Notes under the pieces: model-generated | Told to the model about the DNA's origin: nothing | Seen by the model: only the letters and a program-made list of their open reading frames with translations | The model's database searches: none | Part shown: piece after piece, positions 1 to 11,100 of the stretch | Layout of the letters: every line of letters begins with the position of its first letter | Numbering within the stretch: position 1 is the first letter of the stretch | NCBI GenBank assembly: GCA_019916065.1 | Contig: CM034240.1 | Coordinates: forward strand, 46,920,238-46,984,237 | Reading direction: 5' to 3' | Origin: Vitellaria paradoxa | Taxonomy: Eukaryota; Streptophyta; Magnoliopsida; Ericales; Sapotaceae | DNA: 64,000 bases | Made by a program: the position numbers and the translations under genes

Positions 1-340
1 CTCATTCCTTTGATTCTCTTCATAACTTAACACTTCCTTTACTTCCCCTTATTTTCATGCAAATGGAGTGTTAAGTCTGACTATGTAGCAACATGACACA
101 AGTATGTTGATATAATTTCTTATATTTCATGGTCATGATACCAGTTCCACTGTACAGAAATGTTTACATTTGTCTATTTTTTATTTTTAACCTTGTGCTT
201 GTACTTCAAGTTTGATATTAACCCCGATTTCTCTCTTTTCTTGCATTTAAATCTTACATGCTTAAATGTGTAGTAATCTATTTGTTATTTACCATACTCC
301 TGATCACTTTACTATCCTCATTTAAATGGATATTCTATAG
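1..340 (+). other. Intron of the STRAP-type WD40 gene (3' end of an intron that begins outside the window)
   Basis: This AT-rich stretch ends in a pyrimidine-poor but usable acceptor (tattctatag) directly before the first recognisable WD40 exon. I see no further exon in it. The gene therefore starts upstream of the window. Confidence 0.7.
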
Positions 341-1547
341 GTTATGGGACATGAGAAGTGGCAAAATTGTCCAAACTCTTGAAACTGCATCCCCTGTAAC
401 CAGTGCTGAAGTGAGTCAGGATGGCCGCTATATAACCACAGCAGATGGGTCCACGGTTAAGTTTTGGGACGCAAATCAGTAAGTATCAAATATTATTATT
501 TGTGTCACTTGTCTAAGAATCCATGTGAATGGGTCATCATACTTCTGCTTTGTTCACATTTCAGTTTTGGATTGGTGAAGAGCTATAAAATGCCTTGCAA
601 TGTCGAATCTGCATCATTGGAGCCAAAGCTTGGTAATAAGTTCATTGCTGGAGGAGAAGACATGTGGATTCGTGTTTTTGACTTCAACACTGGAGAAGAG
701 ATTGGTAGGTACCTCGAACTGGTAGAATCAGTAGAAAATGAGGAAACTGTGTTGGATCTGAGTTTGTTGTCGGCTAGCTGTTGTGGAAGAATTATTAGAG
801 GCACCACAGTAGTTGCTCTGTCCAAATGACATGGGTGTGGATATTGATACTATTTGCCTTTTCAATTCGCAACACTATGTCTTGCTGTTCCAGATGCCAC
901 CCCGTGGTGTGTTGTTTGATGATGCATCCTTATGCAGAGTAAAACCATGACACAAAAATTGGATAAATCATTTGTTTGGTGTGACGACCTACTGGAGAAA
1001 AATATTGGGTACATGCTGGAACTTTTAACTTGTAGAAGATCAAACATGAATCTTTTCCCAGTAAACCTGTCCCTTCTGCCCTTGTACTTTCCCTTACTTT
1101 TATGGCTTCAACTAGGCAGGGTGTAATATGAACCTTTGATCTTTTGATTTTGTTCCATTTGTTAGTCTGTCCACAAATCTGTAAGCAGAGTTTATTTAGA
1201 TGATAACTCTCATTTACTTCCAAATATTCGTGTATATATATAATTTTGTTTTTTTGGTAGCTTAATTGTGTCCATATGTTTTTGCAGGGTGCAATAAGGG
1301 TCACCACGGTCCCGTCCACTGCGTCAGATTCTCACCTGGGGGGGAGTCCTATGCCTCAGGATCAGAAGATGGGACTATTAGAATATGGCAAACAGGTCCT
1401 TTGAATCATAATGAGAATGATGCATCTGCTAATGGTCCGACCGAGAAATTGAAGGTTCCGGCTGATGAGGTTGCCCTTAAGGTAGAGGGCTTTCATATTG
1501 GCAAAGAAGGAAATGACGGAGCGGAAGAAAAGGCAGCAGATGCCTGA
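341..1547 (+). CDS. Serine/threonine kinase receptor-associated protein (STRAP)-like WD40 protein, 3' part
   Basis: Three exons: 341-478, 565-704 and 1288-1547 (TGA at 1545-1547), all with GT..AG introns. The splices join in frame: ...FWDAN-H-FGLVKSY... across the first and ...[17 protein letters not shown]... across the second. About 178 residues are visible, roughly half of the usual ~350. WD40 signatures seen are [33 protein letters not shown] and [31 protein letters not shown] low-complexity acidic tail follows (..EKAADA). Family knowledge: STRAP is a WD40 scaffold, related to the SMN-complex protein UNRIP in animals; the plant role is poorly defined. The N-terminal blades lie outside the window. 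Identification is strong; the precise function in plants is not established. Confidence 0.9.
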
Positions 1548-3088
1548 TTGAAAGTAGAACGTTTTAAGTTTCTACCTCATTCGTGAGTTGTGAGCATGTG
1601 GATGTGATTTTCTTTCTGGATTTCCTCATCTGGAATATAGTTAAATTTCTAGTAGCTCTTTTAACTTTTCTTTGCACGGTTTATAATTTCTTCCATTTTG
1701 TATCTTTTAATATGTTTGTTTGGGAATCCTGAATGCTTTTGTTATAATATACAAATGCTAATTTTTTGAGGATTTTATGGGTATTGAATATGTGGAGATT
1801 AACATGCCTCGGTGGGGTGTGGTGTGAATCACAATGAACTACTTAAAATAACTGGGCTATTTCACTGGAATTTGGGAGGTAAAATTGCAATTATCTGTCA
1901 AGTCTTATGATACCTTTAGGTCTATTATGACTGTCAGTCTTAACGATTTTTTTTTTTTTGGGGGGGGGGGAGGTGTAATTTTCCAGGTGCGGGTAACGGC
2001 TTAGGTTGGTTTTGATTTGCAGAGGTGGCAATGCTCCAATTGCAACCAGCCAAAATCAAACCATTAAATTAGCCATAATTCATGAGTGCCTTGTTGAATT
2101 ATCAATTGTTTTATGTTTTATATATATATATATATATATATAAAATAAGCTATACCCAGTTTATTATTATTAGCTGGAAGGAGTATTCATATGATATTAA
2201 TTTGTTATGAGTGAAAATTATCGTATTTAGCGTTGACCTATTAATCATAATAAAATTAGCTAAAATTAAATAAAGAAATAATCATGGCCAGTCCAAGTTA
2301 ACTCCTTGAGTCATGTCTTAGTTACCGTGCTGTCGTGATTATTAGTTAATTAGTTAACCATGACTATGAATCACGTAGTAATTACTAGTCAATCGTGGTT
2401 GAAATAAGTGTACCTTATTCAATTATCTGTCATGTATATATAAAATAAAATATTCAAGCTAACATTCATATTTATACTTATACTGAGCGTGACTTGTAAC
2501 TCAGTGGTTAAGAACTTCTTTTACCCTACTCATGACTTGAGTTCGAGTTTTCTCTCTTTCCCTTATAAAAATAAAAAATAAAAAAAAAAATTTACCTTTC
2601 AAAAAAAAAAATTAATAAAATTTATCACAATTAAATGTGTGATCTTCGTCCATAACATTTTACTTAGATTTCGTTTGCTTCGTCTTAAAATATTTTTTGA
2701 AAAACTCTTTTGCTCTTGTTTCAAAAAAATACTTTTAAGACATGAGTAAATTTGTTTTTTTGAAAGATATTTTGCACTAAAACAAATGAAGTGTTAAGGT
2801 TAATTGCATCGGCTTTAAAGCATAATAAAATTAACTAAAAATAATTTCATATCAAAGTTTACAATTCCTTTAAAAAAAATGATAATATGGGATTTTATTT
2901 TGTCCATAACTTTCATTACATTAATGATTTATATCGGTACTGTTTGAAGTTAAAAAAATATAAAATTCAACAAATTTTTACAAACATGAATTTCAGGAGT
3001 GTAAAATTTAAACTTTTATTCATTGCACAAAGTATGAGATAATAACTTTTACAAATTTATACAATTTCAAACACACCCATCATATATA
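1548..3088. other. 3' UTR of the WD40 gene, then AT-rich intergenic DNA
   Basis: The first ~200 bases are T-rich and probably the 3' UTR. Beyond that there is a G-run after a T-run near 1950-1971, a (TA)n tract at about 2121-2142 and AT-rich sequence. At about 2667-2794 a weak inverted repeat has ends reading cgtttgcttcgtctta and a diverged complement, perhaps an old MITE. No gene was seen. Confidence 0.5.
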
Positions 3089-3223
3089 GGGTGTATTTAG
3101 AGTGATAAAAAGTGATAAAGTGAAATAAGTCGTAAAAAAGTAATTTGTGTAATGAAATAAAAAATAAATTATTTTTAGAAATTTTTAAAAATTTTCAACA
3201 AAAATAAGTGCACCAAAAGTACC
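3089..3223. mobile_element. Small MITE, family A (~135 bp)
   Basis: It starts gggtgtatttagagtgat and ends with a diverged complement (gcaccaaaagtacc). A possible 3-bp target duplication ATA lies at 3086-3088 and 3224-3226. The interior (aataaattatttttagaaa and similar) is shared with elements near 38.5, 41.3, 43.1 and 55.7 kb. The size, terminal motif and 3-bp duplication suggest a Tourist/PIF-Harbinger MITE. Confidence 0.55.
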
Positions 3224-3242
3224 ATAATAATATTGTTATTAT

Positions 3243-3600
3243 GGGGGCGTTTGGAGCTCCAACGAAAACCAAAATTTTCCAAAAGTGAGTTTTGTAATTA
3301 TTGTGTAATGATTGTTGAATTTTATGTTTGATTTGATATAAAATTATTAAAAAGTATATAAAGTGACACATGTCAAAGTTTTAGTGGAGAATTTTGAAAA
3401 TTTTTAAACTTTTGTATAATTTTTTGTACAAATGTCAGTTCTTTTTTTTTTTAAATTCTAGCAAAATCCGTTGGAACGCATCATTTTGGTCCGTTCCAAC
3501 AACTTTTGAAATTTTATAATATTTTTTAGCAGATGAGACAGTGTCAACTTTTGAAGGTTTTTGGGATTTTTTGAAGTTTTTTGGGGCTCCAAACGCACCC
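3243..3600. mobile_element. MITE with internal palindrome, PIF/Harbinger-like (358 bp)
   Basis: The terminal inverted repeats are strong: gggggcgtttggagctccaa at the left, and the complement of the right end is gggtgcgtttggagcccc. Both sides are flanked by TAT (3240-3242, 3601-3603). An internal inverted repeat at 3468-3500 has arms gttggaacg and cgttccaac. The element lies 20 bp from the one at 3089-3223. Confidence 0.75.
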
Positions 3601-3607
3601 TATAATT

Positions 3608-3760
3608 AAGGATCCATTTGTTTCCACATGAAATATTTTTTAAAAAATAATTTGATTTATATTTTTAGCGATTATTTTAGTAATTATTAAAATTTTACAT
3701 TGCATATAAATAAATTTATTTTTAAAAAGATATTTTACGCGGAAACAAACAAGGCAGTAA
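3608..3760. mobile_element. Probable small MITE with ATTTGTTTCC ends
   Basis: The left end reads gatccatttgtttccacat and the right end carries gcggaaacaaacaaggc, an imperfect complement. The sub-terminal aaatattttt and aaaagatatttt also pair. The boundaries are approximate and I found no clean target duplication. It ends about 285 bp before the H2A.Z start codon, so it lies in the promoter region of that gene. Confidence 0.45.
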
Positions 3761-4043
3761 TTAAAAATTATCCTAACTCCATTTTGGCAATTATCACACA
3801 GTGAGGCTGGCTTATTATTATTATTGTTAGTATGGGTCGCATGTGCCGTACCCAGATAAAAGGGTATTTTCGTCATACAGACCAAAACAAATAGCTTCGT
3901 GGATCGAGCTTCGATCCATTCGAACAAAAATCCCTCTCCCGCCCGCGGGCTCGAAGTGTCTTCCTTCTCTGCTCTTTGGTTTCCTGAGCGTTTCATATTC
4001 GATCGGTGAAAACCCTAGCTCTTGTGCGTGTTTTGGCAGGAAA

Positions 4044-6842
4044 ATGTCTGGCAAAGGAGCGAAAGGTCTGATGACGGGGAAGTCGTCCTCGGCCCTAAAC
4101 GGAGCCAACAAAGACAAGGACAAGAAGAAGTCCGTCTCTCGCTCCTCTCGCGCTGGTCTCCAGGTTCTCTCTCCCAACAAATCTAATGTCTCTTTTGGCA
4201 CTGTGATTTTAGATCACATATGTAATCTCTGTGCTTTAACGATTTAGCAGCAATTGATAAAGTTAAAAAATGGTTAAACACAATCGACATGAACACAAAT
4301 TTTTAAGGAGGAAAGCCTAGATTTAATTTAGGTAAACCTCGAGTCTATTCGGTGAGCAACCCAAAACGATAGACTATGAGTTCAATTGTTCACTTACAAG
4401 GATCGAGCAAATTTATATGGTCCGAGTATATGATCCTGTACGACGTTGTTTGGCTCCACGAGTCACTGCACACCTCTTATATTGAGAATTGTTTGCTTGT
4501 AACAAGAAGTAAATGAAATATATAAAAAATATATTAGAATATATTCTAGCACTTCTAAATGTTCATAAGGAATCGCTTTTTGGGAAATTTGTTCTATGGG
4601 AAGGGTTGGGAGGTCATTCTATGAGGCCCTGGTGGGTTGCAGGGAGACAGGCTTCTCCTCGTAAAACGTATGGAAACTTGAGGCTCCTCCTAAGGTAGTT
4701 TTTTTTTTTTTTCTGTGGTTTGGTGTGTGATCCAAGGAGAAAATTTTGACCATTGATAACCTAGCAAAAAGTAGATATATGTCATTGATTGATGTCGCCT
4801 TTGCAAGAGGGAGTGTGAGTTGATTGATCATATTTTCTTCATTGTGCTTAGACGACGCAGTTAGTTTTATCTTGGTTCAGTATGGTTTGGGTGTTTCCAA
4901 AGAGTATAAACAAATCTTAAGAGTATTGTTGGAGAGTGATGTCACAGCAACGGAGGAAGTTTCGGAATTTATCCCTTTTTTTATGTTGGATGAGTTGTGG
5001 AGAAATGAACAAAATATCTTTTCGAGGGTTGAAATTCCAATGTATAGGATGAAAAATCATTTTTTCTTTTGTCCATTTTGTATAGGTTAGCGGGGGGGAT
5101 AGATCCAAGTTTGTTTGCTTTTTTGAATATTGTTGAACACTGAGGCATATAATATGGGGTCCCTTTTTGGTTCTCTATATATAGCAGAATCCATTTAATG
5201 CTTTCTTTTAATAAAATTTGATTACTTAATAAAAAGAAACAGTTGTTTCTAGCAATTGGGCCATGACAAGAGGAGAGGGCTGACCGCAGTGTCCTGTGGT
5301 TATTCCTGTAGTTGGTTTGGAAGGCCATGGGTCTTTGGTGCCTGCAGGCATTTAAGAACTAGAGGCTTAAATAGTTATTGAAGTTAGTTTGCTTCAAAGC
5401 TGCGGGCATCCTTTGGAGCAATTATAGAAGCTCATTGTTGTCAAACTTGTGAATATGGTTTGAGTTTGAAGATAGCGAAAATCATGCAAATACGAATGAA
5501 ATTAGATCTGTATTCAGTCCACTTGCTATTATTCTATAATAAAGCAGGAACATCAGGCATCACTGTTCTACATTGCTTCAATGATTATAGATATTGAGGA
5601 TCTCCCTTACAAGGATAGAAATGGCAAAGGCCATTGCCTTGCAACGTAATTTCTTAGATTATTGTTGCAAGTTTTTGTTAGGAGCATCAAATTGGGATGA
5701 CTGCAAAGTTCAAGAAAGTAGCAATGTTTTTTTTTTTTCCCATCACTTTATTCTTGCCATTATGTTACTGAATTTTGAGTCAAGCTGTGTCATTTCGTTT
5801 TGTTTCAGATAGTTTATATTTGTTTATTTAGGCTCAACCTTTAAGACCCTTTTTGTTGGTTTCGCTCTCTCTCTCTCTCCCACCCCCCCGGGGGGGGGGG
5901 GGTCCAAATTATAAGAAGTTTGCTTCCCTTTAGTAAGTACATGTATGATATTTTCCTCCTCTTTTGGCTAATTGAAAAGGTTGTGAGGGTGAGGCCACAA
6001 CCCTTACCCATTTCCCAACCAAATGGGAATGACCCCAGTAGCCTGCCCGTATGCCTGAGATTGCTCCACCACCCTTCCTTCTAGCACAACGTAACCCAAG
6101 GTGTGTGCAAGGTGGATGATAGCTTTTCAACCACTAGACCCCCTAGGGTGGCAGCATCTACAGAGACCATTGCTTCACCAATTGCTTCTGGTGGTTGACC
6201 CTTTTCTACAAATTGTTGCACTTGATACTTAAAACAAGTTTTAGAATCTTCACTGCATTTCAAAGAAAATTCTTCACTTGTGTGACTGGCATAGAGAATG
6301 GACATCAGTCTGCAAAGTGAAAGTAAATGAATCTGTTTATGCACTCGTATTTGCTTGTCATGCACTTTATCCTCTTTGATAGCCAGTCTTTGTTTGGTAC
6401 GGTCCCTCATCCAAACCATAAAAATTTATCATCTTTTCTTTTGTTATTTTCTGTTCAGACAAAAGAATCTTGTATTTGTTGACATCGAACTGCATTTGGT
6501 TCCATTCTGACTTCAGAAACTTATTTATGGTTATATTTCCTGCAGTTCCCTGTGGGTCGGGTTCACCGACTATTAAAGTCGAGGGCTTCAGCCAATGGAA
6601 GGGTGGGAGCAACTGCTGCAGTTTATACAGCAGCTATACTGGAGTATCTGACTGCAGAAGTGCTGGAATTAGCAGGCAATGCAAGCAAGGATCTGAAGGT
6701 AAAGCGCATAACACCGAGGCATTTGCAGCTTGCAATTCGGGGAGATGAAGAACTTGACACGCTGATCAAGGGGACCATAGCCGGGGGAGGAGTTATACCC
6801 CACATTCATAAGTCACTCATCAACAAATCTTCCAAGGAATAG
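4044..6842 (+). CDS. HTA9: Histone H2A variant H2A.Z
   Basis: Two exons, 4044-4163 and 6546-6842 (TAG), joined in phase 0 at ...[16 protein letters not shown]..., giving 138 residues. The N-terminal tail has MSGKGAKGL and a lysine-rich stretch (NKDKDKKK). The histone fold follows: [32 protein letters not shown] and [21 protein letters not shown]. The H2A.Z-specific C-terminal region is [26 protein letters not shown], with no H2A.X-type SQEF motif. H2A.Z replaces H2A in nucleosomes near transcription starts, is loaded by the SWR1 complex and affects responsive gene expression. The ATG at 4044 starts the expected family N terminus. The 2.38-kb intron is long for a histone gene. The symbol rests on the neighbourhood resembling Arabidopsis At1g52740; the variant assignment is near certain, the exact paralogue less so. 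Confidence 0.95.
4164..6545 (+). other. Long intron of the H2A.Z gene
   Basis: The donor is ccag|gttctc and the acceptor is tcctgcag|ttc. The intron contains non-coding DNA, a CT-rich/C-run/G-run tract at 5866-5902 and a possible degraded SINE at about 5930-6155. Open frames inside it (for example 4824-5090) show no recognisable family. Confidence 0.7.
5930..6155 (-). repeat. Possible degraded tRNA-derived SINE
   Basis: On the minus strand the segment begins ccaccctagggggtctagtg, like a SINE head with an A-box-type motif. It then has a GC-richer body that stands out from the intron. I see no good B box and no target duplication, so the class is uncertain. Confidence 0.3.
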
Positions 6843-8177
6843 ATAGCTCTCTCGACGGGGGTTGTTGATCTGTTTCTTAAAACTTGAAAAGAAAGAATCC
6901 GTGAGAAACACCGAAAATCTATCCGGAGGCTGTTTCTTTACCTTCTCAATCCGTATTTTTTGTCCTGGTATGATATCAGATGAGGATAGAAACTGGTATT
7001 CATTTTCAGATACCTTTTTTTTTTTTTTTTTTTGGGTCCTGTTCTGCAAAGTTTTGTTGGAGACTTTCTTTTTGTTCAATATCTTCAGTCCAAGTTGAAA
7101 CGCTATTTGGCGAGAAATTAATATCAACGCGTTCTGTTCGGCGTGGTTTCTGCAACTCAATGGTCTATGAGGAATCATGCCATCGAAGCCTTAAGCTAGT
7201 TTTTTTTTTTTTTTTTTTTTTTTTTGGGAGCATCTACTGATATGTCCAAAAGAAAAAATTAACTCGGTAAGAATTTTGTTCTGTATTATTTGTTTTATAC
7301 GAAAATAACTAGAATGCCCTTATAATTGTTTCAATATTATTACGTTATATTTGATGATTAGTCAAAATTTAAATTAATTTTTCCAATGATAATTAACGAA
7401 ATTCAGTAATAATGGATAATTTTATTGAAAATATATTTGTTTAAATATAATTCTATGAATTTATTTTATAATTTTAGATATGATTGTACAAGTTTATTCT
7501 ATAATTTTAAATATAGTTTTTTAAATGTAACCAAACAAATTAAATATAATTGATTAAATAAAGGAGGGGGGAACAATTTAAATATATTTGGTTAGATAAA
7601 CAACGGTAAATTTGATTTTAGGTTTCTGTATATCAAAATGTTTTAGGAATTATGGAGACTTGATGAAAAAATTTTAAAAATTCAATAAAATTCTTATTCT
7701 TTAAAAAATAAAAAAAAAACTAAAAAACTTCTAAATTTTTAACCATTCTGCTTTTGCATTTTATACCCCCTAAAAAAAATGGTGCTCAGTAACCACAATT
7801 AGCTTTTTTCAGAGAAAAACATTAATGCCAGATAAATGGACAACCATTGATAGACGTGATTAGCGCAATGCATGTTCTGGCATTAACATTAATTTCTCTG
7901 GTGTTATCAATTTCTGGAGAAAAAAAAAGAAAAAGAAAAAGGAGAAAAAAACAAAGGTAAAAACTGTATATACAGTTCTCTACATGGATAGGGACAACCC
8001 TTGCATGCTTTTATATACAAAACATCTACTCCTCTATTGCCATTTAGGAGAGTAGAACTGTGGCTGCAAAACAAGGCACAAGGTGTCCCCAATGAGAAAC
8101 TGTTAACAAATCTGGATCTGCTTAAGAAGCTTCACCTGTGATTACCAAATTAGAACCAGTGCTCATCAAACACAACT
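6843..8177. other. Converging 3' ends of the H2A.Z and ASI1 genes
   Basis: The H2A.Z 3' UTR follows the stop at 6842 and contains long T runs (about 7015-7033 and 7200-7225). AT-rich DNA lies at 7260-7760. The segment up to 8177 is probably the 3' UTR of the minus-strand ASI1 gene. No further coding sequence was seen. Confidence 0.5.
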
Positions 8178-11100
8178 TTACCCATCAGGATGGATCTTTA
8201 GCTGGCTCCTAACGGCTTCTATCTCCTTTGCCTGTTTCTGCAGAGGCATTAGAGGTAAAATGTTACAACTCAAGTCGACCTACAAAAACGAATGCTAGGA
8301 ATTGGATCTCTGCGAAAACGGATTAAGGAATTGAGCTTTTTGCTTACCTCATTCAAAGCCTCCCACCATAGATTTGATTTTTCTTGTAAGACACGCCATT
8401 CCAAGGCCATGTCATATTCAATGGTGTTGGGTTGGGAATAGTGTGATGTAGACACTGCATTTTTCTTTTTGAGGGGGAGAAAACAGAATATGAGCAAAAT
8501 CCTTCAAGGAAAAAAAAATAAAAAATAAATAAGTGCAGAGAGAGTGGGGGGTTGAGGAGGACAAATTACCATCTCTTCCCGTTGTTTCTGGAATCTGATT
8601 TTGTCAATGACAAGATGACCAACAAATCTGCCAGGCTTACTGGGCTCCTCAAAAGATCCCATGCCAGCGACAACTGGTCTGCAGAATCAAGAGAAACGAC
8701 TCTTTTTTTTTTTATGAGCAAAAGATTTCATTGGAAAGCATTTGGGAATGCCGGCCATGAATACCAAAGGAGACTCATCCGATATATGGTCATATATCCC
8801 CCCCCCCCAAAACAAAAATAAAATAAAATAAAATGAAAACCCAACTATACAAATAAGACAAAATCAAACTCTTTATTCTCTAACAAGGCATATCGATGCC
8901 TTGAAAAGTTCTCATATTCCTTGAAATGACACATTATCTAGTAAGACACCTGACATCCAAGAAAAACATAATATTGAATACGTTCACCTATTCCCTGAAA
9001 TGACGCATTATCTAGTGAGATACCTGACATCCAAGGAAAACATAATATTGAACATCTCAGATATGGAATTTTGAAATGCTTGACATTGAGTGGTCTTGTG
9101 AACTTATCTAGCAAAATGCATAGTCAGTATAAGAAACAATATATGTTGCTTCACAAAATGACACAGTTCCAAAATCTTCTAATTGCAATATAGGGAAATG
9201 ATTCTACTTGCTTGATTTTTTTTTAATTATTATTATTATTATTATTTTTTTTTTTTTTGGTTAAGTCCAAGATTGTGTTGGTAAATTCCACGAGCAAAAC
9301 ACTTCCATTGTAGTCTTTTATTCATGTTTCGGAAGAGATAAGGATTAAGTTGTATGCTTGAAAACACCTAGACTATGGATGCTTGGGTTAAGTTTTTTTT
9401 ACAAGAACAACTTGTTCTGAAGCACGTGGGACGCTCATTAGCTCGCTGGGAGATGCCACAGGGCATTTTCTTAGCCTATCACTTGTTGGTTGTTGTTGAA
9501 AAATATTGCAAAGTGGATTTTTGATAGATAAGCTCGATGGCACATTGCTGAATACTCACACCAGCGAGCAAACAATTTCCTGAATTGAATTTCCTATTTT
9601 CAAAATCTGTTTTAGACTAGGATTGTGTTTCCTATTGTAAGGTATGTTGTCACTAGAGTTTTTAGAGAGAGAAAACACTAAGAAGAATAGTGTGCTCAAA
9701 GATTAAGCCTCTCTTATCCCTTAGCCACCAAAGAAATCATTCTACAATTGCACATGAGCATTCGAAGGTTGGTGTTCTTCATCATGTGTCAGCGAAGGTT
9801 GGTGCTCTTGATCATGTGTCGGTGAAGGTATTCCACTTGATTAGTGCGTCCAAAGGTTTGGTAAATAAATTATGTACTACTGCAGACAAAGTTTTGTAAC
9901 TGAAGTCCCTATAGTGGAAATTTTGGATGGTCTATGATATAAGATTCGAGGTTTTTCTCTCTTTTGCTTGTGAAGGGTTTCCTCATTAAAAACCTTGTGT
10001 CCATCTCTTTATTTTGCTTTCATGATTCGACTGTGTTTGATTAATTGAGTTAATACACACTGGCATCGCATAGGGGGGTATTAAATTGATTTCATTTTGT
10101 ATCTTATTTTACCCACCCTGCACATTTAACACATCAAAGTTCCACCTTAACTCATGGAATTTGGAACCCATGTGAACTCTCCACAAATGATAAAAAAGAA
10201 AAACCACTAGGCTTCAAAAGATTTATCATGGGGAAAGTAATTCGAACAATACAATTATATCATGCTAGCAAATCATTAACTACCTTCCACTTGCAAGCAT
10301 TAGGCATTTGCGGTTTAACTCAGAAATAGCAAGTTCTGCTGCATCCTTTGATTTGAATATAACAAAAGCTTGTCCTAATAGGAAATGAATGTATAAATTG
10401 AATAAGTTATGGGTACTTATAGCCTATAAAATATGACCACTTCAGATAAAGCATAATAAAAGAAGCCAAGAGGACATGCTATACCATAGTATGGGCTAGA
10501 AAAAGTGCTACGCTGTACCATTTTTGCATCAACCTTTGCCTTTAAGACATGCCAAACTAAATCCTGAGAACATGGGCAGAGATTAAATGAATATATATCA
10601 TGCGACTTCCATAAGATCTACTTTGCCTCGTTAGTTTAAGTATCATAACAATTTCCAGCCGTATTAACAGAATGAACCAGATGATTTAGAAAAGAAGTCC
10701 CTCTCCCATCAAAGGGATTAAGTCTAAATATCAGACTTAATAATTTGCTCACATTATGCCAGTAACAAAGACACGAAAAGCATTTTTTACAAACTTCCAT
10801 TTTTAACCTTTTTATAACCATAAACAAATTAAGACACTTGAAAGTTCAATCATCATGCAAGGGCCTACAGAATCTGGTGCCTCCAATTGAATGTGAGTTC
10901 ACATATGTGAGTCATGCATACCTCTACTTCTGATGATGTGAATGATGGATCCAGGTTTTGTAGTAAAACAAGAGTGCCTTTTTCATAAGCCCTCTTCATC
11001 CTTCCCTCCCAAGGCTAGAGAGAAGAGAAATTAAAGAAAAAAAAAATGAATAATTAACACTGCATAAATGTGTAGTAAAATTAAAAAATATCAACCATTT

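Larger units (their letters stand above)
8679..10283 (-). other. ASI1 intron with tandem repeat and possible LTR fragment
   Basis: This is an intron of the ASI1-like gene, 1.6 kb long. It contains a 74-bp-period duplication (8917-9052) and, at about 9480-10080, sequence resembling the end of a Copia-type LTR (attaaaaaccttgtgtccat followed by a cattttgctt-like stretch). No intact coding sequence was seen. Confidence 0.5.

Noticed and set aside
4824..5090. 88-codon open frame in the H2A.Z intron
   Set aside because: No recognisable family, no splice continuity with H2A.Z, and AT-rich composition.
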